From the NCBI GenBank assembly GCA_041487355.1, contig JBGPND010000183.1, positions 1 through 10,480 on the forward strand: a DNA stretch of 10,480 nt, written 5' to 3'. The position numbers were made by a program, and so were the translations under genes. The notes under the pieces were generated by a model. That model was not told the origin of the DNA and did not search any database. It saw nothing but the letters and a program-made list of their open reading frames with translations. This document shows positions 1-6,862 of this stretch, one piece after another (position 1 is the stretch's first letter; each line of letters opens with the position of its first letter). This DNA comes from JAMXLO01 sp041487355. Its GTDB lineage: Bacteria > Pseudomonadota > Alphaproteobacteria > Acetobacterales > Acetobacteraceae.

Positions 1-1672
1 CCACCTCCTGCGCCACGCGGGACGCGTCGATGACGAACAGGCGCAGCCCCAGGTCGATGATGCGTAGTTGCATGGCGTGGGGCAGATGGTCCCACACCTC
101 GTTTGGACCGAATGGAGCGTTCAGCAACACCGTGGCGCCGGGCGCCGCAAGCCGCAGCACGTCGTGTCGCGCGATGAACTGGAACTGATGGCAGCCGATG
201 AAGCTTGCCTGTTGGATCAGATACGGCGCGTGGATCGGCCGCGGCCCAAAACGCAGATGCGACATCGTCTGTGCGCCGGATTTGTGCGAGTCATAGACGA
301 AATAGCCCTGGGCAAAGAGTCCGGCATCCTCCGCGATGATCTTCACGGTGTTCTTGTTGGCGCCCACCGTGCCGTCGGCGCCAAGCCCGTAGAACACCGC
401 CTGCACCACGTCGTTCGGTTCGATCCGGAACGTCGTGTCGGGGGTCAGGCTGGTGTGCGAGACATCGTCCACGATGCCGACCGTGAACCCGTTGCGCGGC
501 TGGGGTTTGCGCAGCTCGTCGAACACCGCCTTCGCCAGCGGCGGGTTGAAGTCCTTGGACGAGAGACCGTAGCGGCCGCCGATCACCAGCGGCATGTTGT
601 GCCGCCGGCCGCTTGCCATCGCCTGCGCCATGGTATGCACCACGTCGAGATACAGCGGCTCACCCGGCGCGCCGGACTCCTTGGTCTGCTCGATCACCGC
701 GATTGCGCGCACGGACCGCGGCAGGGCCGCGAGGAAGGCGTCCGCCGCGAACGGCCGATACAGCCTCACCTGCAACACGCCGACCTTCTCGCCGGTGCTC
801 TGCATGGCGGCAGCGGTTGCGCGCGCGGTCTCGGCGCCCGAGCCCATCAGCACGATAGCGCGTTGCGCGTCCGGCGCGCCGGTGTAGTCGAACAGGTGAT
901 AATGCCGCCCGGTCAGGCCGGCGAGGCGGTCCATCTCGCGCTGCACGATCTCCGGCACGCGCGCGTAGAACGGGTTCACCGTCTCGCGCGCCTGGAAGAA
1001 TGTGTCGGCGTTGTGTGCCGTGCCGCGCACCACCGGATGCTCCGGAGACAGCGCCCGCGCGCGATGCTCGCGCACCAGATCGTCGTCGATCATGGCGCGG
1101 ATCTGCGCATCGCTCAGCTTCTCGATGGTGGCGAGCTCGTGCGAGGTGCGGAAGCCGTCGAAGAAATGCAGGAACGGAATGCGGGACGCGAGCGTCGCTG
1201 CCTGGGCGATCAGCGCGCCGTCGTGCGCTTCCTGCACCGACGCGGAGGACAGCATGGCAAAGCCCGTCGTGCGCGCCGCCATGACGTCGGAATGGTCGCC
1301 GAAGATCGACAGGGCCTGCGTCGCAAGGGCGCGCGCGGCGATGTGAAACACCGTCGGCGTCAGCTCGCCGGCGATCTTGAACATGTTGGGCAGCATCAGC
1401 AGCAGCCCCTGCGACGCGGTGAACGTCGTCGTCAGTGCACCGGATTGCAGCGCGCCGTGCACCGCGCCGGCCGCACCCCCTTCGCTTTGCATCTGCTGCA
1501 CGACGGGGATGTTGCCCCAGATGTTGGCAACGCCCTGCGCCGACCACTCGTCGGCCAGCTCGGCCATGGTGGAGGACGGCGTGATCGGATAGATGGCGCA
1601 CACCTCGTTCACCCGGTAGGCGACATGCGCCACCGCGGTGTTGCCGTCCATCACCACGGGGTTTTTCAGCAT
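1..1672 (-). CDS. nifJ: Pyruvate:ferredoxin (flavodoxin) oxidoreductase, NifJ type, N-terminal 557 residues (3' end outside window)
   Basis: The family oxidises pyruvate with CoA to acetyl-CoA and CO2 and passes electrons to ferredoxin or flavodoxin; it is a cytoplasmic, oxygen-sensitive enzyme of about 1,170-1,200 residues. Seen here: YPITPSS (residues 28-34) and SEGGAAGA (63-70) of the thiamine-diphosphate-binding domain, then SIFGDHSDVMA (122-132), the domain II stretch EQTKESGAPGEPLYLDV (328-344), RYGLSSKDFNPP (367-378) and FYGLGADGTVGANKN (427-441). Thr31, Glu64 and Arg114 fall at the same numbers as the active-site residues described for Desulfovibrio africanus PFOR. The C-terminal TPP-phosphate and 2[4Fe-4S] domains lie beyond the window. 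The ATG is preceded by GGAG about 8 nt upstream. It lies 72 nt downstream of the GltD-like gene and is probably cotranscribed, so it is likely under the FixK-type box at 3524-3537. Alternative 2-oxoacid substrates cannot be excluded. Confidence 0.95.
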   Translation of the reverse strand, partial: MLKNPVVMDGNTAVAHVAYRVNEVCAIYPITPSSTMAELADEWSAQGVANIWGNIPVVQQMQSEGGAAGAVHGALQSGALTTTFTASQGLLLMLPNMFKIAGELTPTVFHIAARALATQALSIFGDHSDVMAARTTGFAMLSSASVQEAHDGALIAQAATLASRIPFLHFFDGFRTSHELATIEKLSDAQIRAMIDDDLVREHRARALSPEHPVVRGTAHNADTFFQARETVNPFYARVPEIVQREMDRLAGLTGRHYHLFDYTGAPDAQRAIVLMGSGAETARATAAAMQSTGEKVGVLQVRLYRPFAADAFLAALPRSVRAIAVIEQTKESGAPGEPLYLDVVHTMAQAMASGRRHNMPLVIGGRYGLSSKDFNPPLAKAVFDELRKPQPRNGFTVGIVDDVSHTSLTPDTTFRIEPNDVVQAVFYGLGADGTVGANKNTVKIIAEDAGLFAQGYFVYDSHKSGAQTMSHLRFGPRPIHAPYLIQQASFIGCHQFQFIARHDVLRLAAPGATVLLNAPFGPNEVWDHLPHAMQLRIIDLGLRLFVIDASRVAQEV

Positions 1673-1707
1673 AGCGGACTCCAAGTCTGGAAAAGAATGA
1701 AAGAGCG

Positions 1708-1736
1708 ACTCCCCCTCCCGCAAGGGGAGGGGGAGT
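1708..1736. repeat. Perfect 12-bp GC-rich hairpin between the GltD-like and nifJ genes
   Basis: Arms 1708-1719 and 1725-1736 are exact reverse complements around a 5-nt loop (gcaag). It fills the centre of the 72-nt gap between the two minus-strand genes. There is no T-tract on the transcribed strand after it, so a full intrinsic terminator is unlikely; an mRNA stabiliser, a partial attenuator or a dispersed REP-type element fits better. Runs of C5TC3-like palindromes of this kind recur in alphaproteobacterial genomes (from general knowledge, not tested here). Confidence 0.8.
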
Positions 1737-1744
1737 GGTGTGTG

Positions 1745-3418
1745 TCAGGTTGGCTCAGCGACCATCTCGATCGCATGGCATGGGCACTGTTCGAAACACG
1801 TGCCACAGCCGGTACACTTGGCGTTATCGACGCTGTAGCCCCGGCCCGGTCCGAGCTTGGCAATCGCCTGCTCGGGGCACGCGGCGTAGCAGTTGTCGCA
1901 TTCGAAGCAGTTGCCGCAGGACAGACAGCGCTGTGCCTCATGCCGCGCCTCGGACTCACGCAATCCGGCAAGCACCTCATCAAAGCCGGAAGTGCGTGCC
2001 TCGCCGGCGAGATGGCGCTGTACCGCCGGATCGACATCGCTGAACACCGGCAGGTGCAGCATGTCGAAAGTCACCAACGACAAAGACGCCGGGCCTGTGG
2101 CCGGGCTTGACCCGGCCATCTCGTAGGTCTCGCCGCGCAGCCAAGCGTCGATGCAGCGCGCCGCCTTCTTGCCGTGACCGACCGCGACGGTGACGGTACG
2201 CTCCGCCGGCACCATGTCGCCGCCGGCGAACAGGCCCGGATGGCCGGTCATCATCTGCCGGTCCACCACCACCGTGTCCCATTTGAATGCCAGACCGGGC
2301 ACGTTGCGCAGGAAGTCGCTGTCGCTGTCCTGGCCGAGCGCCAGCACGACGGTGTCCGCCTCCAGCGTCTCCAGCTCGCCGGTCGGCTGCGGCCGGCCTT
2401 TCGCATCGAGCGTCATCCGCTCGACCGTCAGCGTCGGGCCGACGATTTCGTGAATCGTGGTCAGCCACCTGATCTTCACACCCTCGGACAACGCTTCATC
2501 AGCCTCGAATTCGTGCGCCGGCATGTGCGCGCGGTCGCGGCGGTAGACGATGAGTGCTTCGTCGGCACCGAGGCGGCGTGCCGTGCGGGCGGCGTCCATT
2601 GCGGTGTTGCCGCCGCCATACACGACGACGCGCCTTCCCAGCATCGGTGCACTGCCGGTGCTGGTGTCACGCAGCAGCGCCACGGCATCCAGCACGCGGC
2701 CGGCGTCGCGCGCCGGAATTTCGGCGTGCTTGCCCACGTGAGCGCCGATCGCGACGAACACCGCGTCGAAGCCGCCGGCCTCGCGTTCCGCGACTACGTC
2801 GGTCACCTTGTGGTTCAGCACGATCCGCACGCCCATTCGCTCGATCCGGGCGATCTCCGCCAGCAGACCGGCGCGCGGCAGGCGGTAGGCGGGGATGCCG
2901 AAATGCAGCATGCCGCCGGGCAGCGGGCCGGCTTCGTGGATCTCGACCTGATGCCCGAGCCGGGTCAGGTGATACGCGGCTGACAGGCCGCTCGGCCCGG
3001 CGCCCACCACCAGGACGCGCTTGCCGCTCGCGGGTGCAACGGACACGGTCCAGCCCGCTTCCGTCGCCATATCCCCAAGGAAACGCTCGACCGCATGGAT
3101 CGAGACGGCGGCGTCCAGTTCGCTACGATTGCAGGCGGTTTCGCACGGGTGGTAGCAGACCCTGCCATGTGTCGCCGGCAGCGGATTGTCGGCCATCAGC
3201 GTTTCCCACGCCCGGCGGTAGTCGCCCGCCTGCGCCAGGGCCAGCCAGGCCTGGATGTCCTCGCCGGCCGGACAGGCGTGGTTGCAGGGCGGCAGCAGCG
3301 AGACATAGGCAGGCAGCCGGGTGCGGAATGGTCCGGGGCCGTGATGCAGCGTCAGATCGACGACAGGGGTCAGATCATGCGCTTGCCGCGGCGCTGCCGC
3401 TCCTTGTGTATCGTTCAT
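1745..3418 (-). CDS. GltD-like FAD/NAD(P)-binding oxidoreductase with N- and C-terminal iron-sulfur clusters, probable electron partner of the PFOR
   Basis: A 557-residue protein of the glutamate synthase small subunit (GltD) family, extended by a ferredoxin tail. The N-terminal cluster domain has Cys45, Cys49, Cys88, Cys92 and Cys96. The FAD Rossmann motif GAGPSG is at 139-144, the NAD(P) motif GGGNTAMDAA at 268-277, and the FAD-closing stretch GLFAGGDMVPAERTV at 395-409. The C-terminus carries two CxxCxxCxxxCP motifs (Cys504/507/510/514 and Cys535/538/541/545), with extra Cys498, 501 and 547. The ATG was chosen because GGAG lies 6 nt upstream and homology starts soon after; an in-frame extension to 3541 runs through the promoter box and is unlikely. 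No GltB large subunit is nearby; nifJ follows. Inference: it passes electrons between PFOR or ferredoxin and NAD(P). DsrL has a similar layout, but no dsr genes are visible. A palindromic repeat lies in frame near residues 434-443. Confidence 0.88.
   Translation of the reverse strand: MNDTQGAAAPRQAHDLTPVVDLTLHHGPGPFRTRLPAYVSLLPPCNHACPAGEDIQAWLALAQAGDYRRAWETLMADNPLPATHGRVCYHPCETACNRSELDAAVSIHAVERFLGDMATEAGWTVSVAPASGKRVLVVGAGPSGLSAAYHLTRLGHQVEIHEAGPLPGGMLHFGIPAYRLPRAGLLAEIARIERMGVRIVLNHKVTDVVAEREAGGFDAVFVAIGAHVGKHAEIPARDAGRVLDAVALLRDTSTGSAPMLGRRVVVYGGGNTAMDAARTARRLGADEALIVYRRDRAHMPAHEFEADEALSEGVKIRWLTTIHEIVGPTLTVERMTLDAKGRPQPTGELETLEADTVVLALGQDSDSDFLRNVPGLAFKWDTVVVDRQMMTGHPGLFAGGDMVPAERTVTVAVGHGKKAARCIDAWLRGETYEMAGSSPATGPASLSLVTFDMLHLPVFSDVDPAVQRHLAGEARTSGFDEVLAGLRESEARHEAQRCLSCGNCFECDNCYAACPEQAIAKLGPGRGYSVDNAKCTGCGTCFEQCPCHAIEMVAEPT
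2088..2123. repeat. CTTGA-loop palindromic repeat inside the GltD-like coding sequence
   Basis: The core is a perfect 7-bp stem (2099-2105 with 2111-2117) around the loop cttga. The 36-nt stretch aligns without gaps to 8411-8446, with about two thirds of bases identical by eye and the same loop. On the coding (minus) strand it is read in frame as EMAGSSPATGPASLS-like sequence, low in complexity, between the NAD(P)-binding part and the C-terminal ferredoxin domain. Confidence 0.7.
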
Positions 3419-3523
3419 TGTGGGCTCCGCTGGCCGGCGCCGCCCGATGGGCCGCGTCGGATGAGGCGGATCGGGCATGACGTAACCGGCGGCACATTTG
3501 CCCACGTCGCTGTTAGGAAAACA

Positions 3524-3537
3524 TTGACGTGGATCAA
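3524..3537. promoter_or_regulatory. FixK/FNR-type box between the divergent GltD-like gene and pfkB
   Basis: TTGACGTGGATCAA matches TTGAY-N4-RTCAA exactly. Towards the minus-strand gene, a GCAAAT hexamer begins 22 bp from the box (3501-3496), giving a leader of roughly 70 nt. Towards pfkB, TAGCCT begins 22 bp from the box (3560-3565) and the predicted start of transcription falls at about 3572, two bases before the ATG. Both hexamers match TATAAT at only three positions, so the box is the strong part of the evidence. Confidence 0.8.
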
Positions 3538-3573
3538 CCAAGTGTTCGCCGGCAACCGCTAGCCTGGCTCATC

Positions 3574-4512
3574 ATGTCACCACGCCTGATCACCCTGACG
3601 CTGAACCCTGCCCTGGACCTCGCCGCCGAGGCCGACGCGGTGATGCCGACACACAAGATCCGCATGCACCACGAGCATGCCGATCCTGGCGGTGGCGGGA
3701 TCAACGTCGCGCGCGTTCTGCACGAGCTCGGGGGCGATGCGCTCGCTGTGCTGGCTGCGGGCGGCGCCACCGGGCGCGTGCTGGAGGAGATGCTGGACGA
3801 GGCGGGGGTGAAGCGGCGCAGCGTGCCGATCCAGGGCCGCACGCGGGTCAGCCTGAATGTGCAGGACCGCAAGAGCGGCCTGGAATATCGCTTCGTGCCG
3901 GAAGGCCCCACGCTGACCGAGGCCGAATGGCAGGCCGTGCTTGCCGTGCTGGAGGAGGTCGAGGGCGACTGGCTGATCGCCAGTGGCAGTCTGCCGCATG
4001 GTGTGCCGGACGACGCCTACGCCCAGGTGGCGCGGATCGCGGCCCGCCGGGGCCAGCCCTTCGTGCTCGATACCTCCGGGGCGGCGCTGAAGGCTGCGCT
4101 GGACCAGGGCGGCATCGAGCTGGTCAAACCCAGCCTGAGCGAGCTGGAGCATCTTCTGGATCGGGACCTGAAGGATCCGGCAGAGCAGGACGCGCATGCC
4201 ATGGCCCTGGTGCGGCGAGGCTCTGCCAGGCTGGTGGCGCTCACGCTCGGCCGCGACGGAGCGCTGCTGGCCACGCCGGAAGGCGTCGTGCGGATGCCGG
4301 CGATGGATGTTCCGGTGACCAGCACGGTCGGCGCTGGGGATGCCTTCCTGGCTGCGACGACCCTCGCCCTGGCACGCGGAGCCACGCCGTCGGATGCACT
4401 GGCCTGGGGCACCGCAGCGGGCGCCACTGCCATCGCGTGTGCCGGTACCGCTCGGCTTCGACGCACCGACGTGGAGGCGCGCTACCGGCAGCTCACCGGG
4501 GCAACCGGCTGA
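3574..4512 (+). CDS. pfkB: PfkB-family phosphofructokinase (6-phosphofructokinase II / 1-phosphofructokinase type)
   Basis: A 312-residue ribokinase-fold sugar kinase that transfers ATP phosphate to a fructose phosphate. It resembles E. coli PfkB closely from end to end: LTLNPALD (8-15), the substrate motif PGGGGINVAR (38-47), AAGGATG (61-67), ASGSLPHGV (136-144), ELVKPSLSEL (182-191), and the ATP/anion-hole motif STVGAGDAF (250-258) with catalytic base Asp256. E. coli PfkB shows PGGGGINVAR and STVGAGD at matching places, so 6-phosphofructokinase is favoured over fructose-1-phosphate or tagatose kinase, but sequence alone does not settle it. The start is the ATG just before the conserved LITLTLNP strand; there is no clear Shine-Dalgarno, and the FixK-type box ends only 36 nt upstream. 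The gene converges on the 105-aa gene with a 15-bp gap. A pfkB in a hypoxia regulon is known from the mycobacterial DosR set, a functional parallel only. Confidence 0.92.
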   Translation: MSPRLITLTLNPALDLAAEADAVMPTHKIRMHHEHADPGGGGINVARVLHELGGDALAVLAAGGATGRVLEEMLDEAGVKRRSVPIQGRTRVSLNVQDRKSGLEYRFVPEGPTLTEAEWQAVLAVLEEVEGDWLIASGSLPHGVPDDAYAQVARIAARRGQPFVLDTSGAALKAALDQGGIELVKPSLSELEHLLDRDLKDPAEQDAHAMALVRRGSARLVALTLGRDGALLATPEGVVRMPAMDVPVTSTVGAGDAFLAATTLALARGATPSDALAWGTAAGATAIACAGTARLRRTDVEARYRQLTGATG

Positions 4513-4527
4513 CGAGGTGCCGATCGG

Positions 4528-4845
4528 TCATTTCCCGTCGGTCTCCTGGCTCTTCAGCTCCAGGTCTTCGGCAGCCTCGCGCTTTGTCGCCAGCGCCGCG
4601 AATCGGGTTGCCAGCGTCTCGAGCGCAATCTTCGAGTCGGCGCTTCTCGCGGTCGCGGCCATGCGAGCGAGTTCGGCCGCCCTCGCCCATAGCTCATGCG
4701 AAGCGCGCAGGGATAGCGGAATTCGGCCCGGACCCGGAGGTGAGAAGAGTGACATTTCGTTTGTCGCTGGAGAAGTCCCTAAGGTCTCGGCTGCCTCGCG
4801 GGCTGCGCGCGCGATCTGCGCGACAATGGCTGGGAGGTGAGACAT
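4528..4845 (-). CDS. Small helical hypothetical protein (105 aa), second gene of a predicted low-oxygen pair
   Basis: Not recognised. The product is alanine-rich and probably largely helical, with a Pro/Gly-rich break (SLFSPPGPGRIP, about residues 32-43). The second half is amphipathic with heptad-like Leu/Ala spacing (ELWARAAELARMAATARS, then LETLATRFAALATKREAAED). Similar R-A-x-x-L-x-x-M-A-x-T-A-R patterns occur in many short alphaproteobacterial proteins of unknown function (recollection only). No signal peptide or membrane segment is seen. The ATG is preceded by AGGAG with 5-nt spacing, which favours it over the adjacent upstream GTG at 4848. It lies 123 nt downstream of the 53-aa gene on the same strand, and no feature was found in that gap. 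Codon use includes TTA, CTA and several A/T-ending codons unlike the flanking fix and pfkB genes. Confidence 0.72.
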   Translation of the reverse strand: MSHLPAIVAQIARAAREAAETLGTSPATNEMSLFSPPGPGRIPLSLRASHELWARAAELARMAATARSADSKIALETLATRFAALATKREAAEDLELKSQETDGK

Positions 4846-4968
4846 CACGACTCCTCGGACGACAACAGGGCGCCTTCAGTTGAGCCCAGATGTCATAACA
4901 AACGGTTCACGCACCCCGATCGGCAGTGCCAACTCGGTCATGCGGGCCAGCCGTATCCACGGCTCCCG

Positions 4969-5130
4969 TCAGCACAACTTCTCCTCGGGGCACGCCAGAT
5001 CGCGTATCTCATTCGCGATCTCGATCAATCGAGCGTGGATCACGCCTTCGATGATCGAATCGGCTGCTTGGCGCGTCTCTCGCGCCAGTGAGACAAGCTC
5101 CTGATCGCATCGATCGTCTTCCGGTCGCAT
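4969..5130 (-). CDS. 53-residue acidic small protein behind a FixK/FNR-type box
   Basis: Not recognised. The reading frame begins MRPEDDRCDQELVSLARE and ends DLACPEEKLC. It appears to be one long amphipathic helix (about residues 10-46) and holds three cysteines (8, 47, 53). It is supported by a GGAGG placed 6 nt before the ATG and by the FixK-type box at 5182-5195, which is in exact class II spacing to a candidate -10 (TATTCG, 5159-5154) and gives a predicted leader of about 16 nt that just contains the ribosome site. There is no transmembrane segment or DNA-binding motif. Third codon positions are roughly two-thirds G/C, low for this locus. It precedes the 105-aa gene and follows fixL by 85 nt. 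A helical partner or regulator of a low-oxygen protein is possible but unproven. Confidence 0.68.
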   Translation of the reverse strand: MRPEDDRCDQELVSLARETRQAADSIIEGVIHARLIEIANEIRDLACPEEKLC

Positions 5131-5181
5131 AGGTTGCCTCCATCAACAGCAGCCGAATAGCGCGCTTATCGTGCAGTGACA

Positions 5182-5195
5182 TTGATCTGGGTCAA
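5182..5195 (-). promoter_or_regulatory. FixK/FNR-type box upstream of the small-gene pair
   Basis: TTGATCTGGGTCAA fits TTGAY-N4-RTCAA exactly. It lies between the fixL stop and the 53-aa gene. On the minus strand, 22 bp separate it from TATTCG, placing the box centre at -41.5 from a start near 5147. This is the best-proportioned of the three boxes. Confidence 0.82.
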
Positions 5196-5215
5196 GCGAT
5201 GCCGCGCGGCTTGTT

Positions 5216-6382
5216 TCAGGCCGCTGCCGGCAGGGTGAAGCGGAACACGCTGCCGCCCCCGGTGTTCGCCTCGACCCATAGCCGCCCGCCATGCGCCTCC
5301 ACGATGGTGCGGCAGACCGACAGGCCGATGCCCATGCCTTCCGATTTCGTCGTGACGAACGGCTGAAACAGCTTTGTCTCGATCTCCGGTGGGATGCCGC
5401 CGCCGGTGTCGGCCACGCTGACCAGCACGGCGCCATCTTGCATGATGGTTCCTACCGACAGCTCGCGGACCTCGCGTCCCTCCATCGCCTCCACCGCATT
5501 CCGGATCAGATTGAGCAGCACCTGCTGGATCTGCACACGATCCACCTCGGCAGTCGGCAGATCCGGATCGATGCGAATCAGCACCTTGATGCCATGCTCC
5601 TTGGCGCCGACCAGGGCGAGCGCACTCGCCTCCTCGATCAGTTTGGCCACGCTCTCCGGACGCCTCGTCACCTCGCCACGCGCCACGAACGCCCGTAGCC
5701 GGCGGATGATCTCGCCGCTGCGCAGGGTCTGCTGCGCCGCCAGGTTCATCGCCTGCCGCACCCGGGACAGATTGGGCTCCGGCGATTCGAGCAGCCGGAG
5801 CGCCGCCCGGACGTAATTGGCCGTGGCGGTCAACGGCTGGTTCAGCTCATGCGCCAGCGCAGCGGCCATCTGGCCCATGGACCGCAGGCGCGAGACATGC
5901 AGCAGCCCGTCCTGCAGTTCCTGCAACCGCCGGTCGGTCCGCTGGCGTTCCGTGAGATCGCGCACGAAGCCGGTGAACAGTCGGTGGCCGTTTTGGTTCA
6001 CCTCGCCGACCGACAGCTCCATCGGAAACGTGCTGCCGTCCTTGCGCAGGCCGACCACGACCCGCCCGATGCCGATGATGCGGCGCTCGCCGGTGGTCAG
6101 GTAGCGCTCCAGATAGCCGTCGTGCTGCTCGCGATACGGCGACGGCATCAACATCCTGACGTTGTGGCCGCACACTTCCGCCGGGCTGTAGCCGAACAAC
6201 CGTTCCGCGGCGCTGCTGAACGACTGCACGATGCCGCGGTGGTCGATCACCACCATCGCATCCGGCACGGTCTCGAGGATCGAGCGCAGCAGCGCCGACT
6301 CGCTCGCGAGGGCGTCCGGTTCGAGCGTGCCATCTGCCTGCTGCATGGCACCGATCAAACCCGCAGCCGTCGCCGCGGGCAA
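5216..6382 (-). CDS. fixL: Oxygen-sensing haem PAS histidine kinase FixL (short, soluble form)
   Basis: A 388-residue sensor kinase. One PAS domain (about 27-150) carries the FixL haem pocket: His87 in EQHDGYLERY aligns with the proximal His200 of Bradyrhizobium FixL, Arg93 with Arg206, and Arg107 in IIGIGRVV with Arg220, the residue contacting bound O2. The position of Bradyrhizobium His214 is Arg101. The kinase core follows: H-box AHELNQPL with phospho-acceptor His178, N-box NLIRNAVEAM (291-300), G1 DTGGGI (325-330), and G2 GMGIGLS (349-355). There is no membrane segment and no second PAS, so it is a cytoplasmic minimal FixL (505 residues in Bradyrhizobium). Low oxygen should release kinase activity towards FixJ. 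The TTG start is chosen for its AGGA with 5-nt spacing; ATG at 6346 (residue 13) is the alternative. It lies 27 nt after the receiver gene, probably the same transcript. Confidence 0.93.
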   Translation of the reverse strand: MPAATAAGLIGAMQQADGTLEPDALASESALLRSILETVPDAMVVIDHRGIVQSFSSAAERLFGYSPAEVCGHNVRMLMPSPYREQHDGYLERYLTTGERRIIGIGRVVVGLRKDGSTFPMELSVGEVNQNGHRLFTGFVRDLTERQRTDRRLQELQDGLLHVSRLRSMGQMAAALAHELNQPLTATANYVRAALRLLESPEPNLSRVRQAMNLAAQQTLRSGEIIRRLRAFVARGEVTRRPESVAKLIEEASALALVGAKEHGIKVLIRIDPDLPTAEVDRVQIQQVLLNLIRNAVEAMEGREVRELSVGTIMQDGAVLVSVADTGGGIPPEIETKLFQPFVTTKSEGMGIGLSVCRTIVEAHGGRLWVEANTGGGSVFRFTLPAAA

Positions 6383-6409
6383 GCTTTTCCTGCGCGGAGC
6401 CGGCTGTAT

Positions 6410-6781
6410 TCAGGCGCGGGCGCGCTCGATGAAGTCAAGCAGGACGTCGTCGTCCAGCGGTTTTTCCAGGACTGTGGCAACCCCGAGCTCGCGCGCGAGC
6501 CGGACCAGGTCGGGCGAGGGGGACCCGGTGATCAGGGCGATCGGCAGGGTCACCCCCTGGCCGCGCAGGCGGGTGACCAGTTGCAGGCCCGTCACGTCCG
6601 GCATGTGCTGGTCCACCACCAGGCACGCCAGATCGCCGGGCCTGGCCTCGTTGAGGAACTGCGCGGCGGAGTTGTAGGCGGCGACGGAAAAGCCGGCGGT
6701 CTCCAGCAGGAATTGGAGCGAATCGCGCACCGCGTCGTCGTCATCGACCACCGCCACCAGCCGATGGGATCCGTTATGCAT
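6410..6781 (-). CDS. Single-domain response regulator (stand-alone receiver) between fixJ and fixL
   Basis: A 123-residue CheY-like receiver with no output domain. It has the acidic pair Asp13/Asp14 in VVDDDDAV, phospho-acceptor Asp57 in LVVDQHMPD, Thr85 in LITGS and Lys107 in LEKPLDD, so it should be phosphorylatable. It is clearly related to the FixJ receiver encoded just upstream (VVDDDxAVRDSL and FLxxLxxAGFSV patterns in both), suggesting duplication of the fixJ N-terminal half. It has only one cysteine (Cys53), so it lacks the cluster-binding cysteines reported for the Fe-S receiver FixT of Caulobacter. The ATG has GGAG about 9 nt upstream. A FixK-type box begins 82 nt upstream and overlaps the fixJ stop codon. 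Likely roles are phosphate sink or feedback modulator of FixL; this is inference. Confidence 0.9.
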   Translation of the reverse strand: MHNGSHRLVAVVDDDDAVRDSLQFLLETAGFSVAAYNSAAQFLNEARPGDLACLVVDQHMPDVTGLQLVTRLRGQGVTLPIALITGSPSPDLVRLARELGVATVLEKPLDDDVLLDFIERARA

Positions 6782-6862
6782 CTCGCTCGCTCCATCGCCC
6801 CGGCAGGCAAGTGCCTCTGGGTCCGCGTGGTTGCAGTCTCGTCGAACTCGCGAGGATGTGCC

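Noticed and set aside
68..2110. A 680-codon open frame on the plus strand opposite the PFOR and GltD-like genes
   Set aside because: The translation is Arg/His/Gly-rich without any domain, and it lies fully antisense to genes with clear family motifs; long antisense frames are expected at this GC content.
1745..3418. GltD-like protein as the true glutamate synthase small subunit
   Set aside because: No gltB is adjacent, it has an added two-cluster ferredoxin tail, and its neighbour is nifJ.
4997..5021. 8-bp inverted repeat (agatcgcg / cgcgatct) inside the 53-aa gene
   Set aside because: It lies within coding sequence rich in GATC and CGCG words; likely chance.
4837..5104. Short plus-strand open frames over the small-gene region
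   Set aside because: No ribosome site or motif; the minus-strand genes there have good Shine-Dalgarno sequences and a promoter box.
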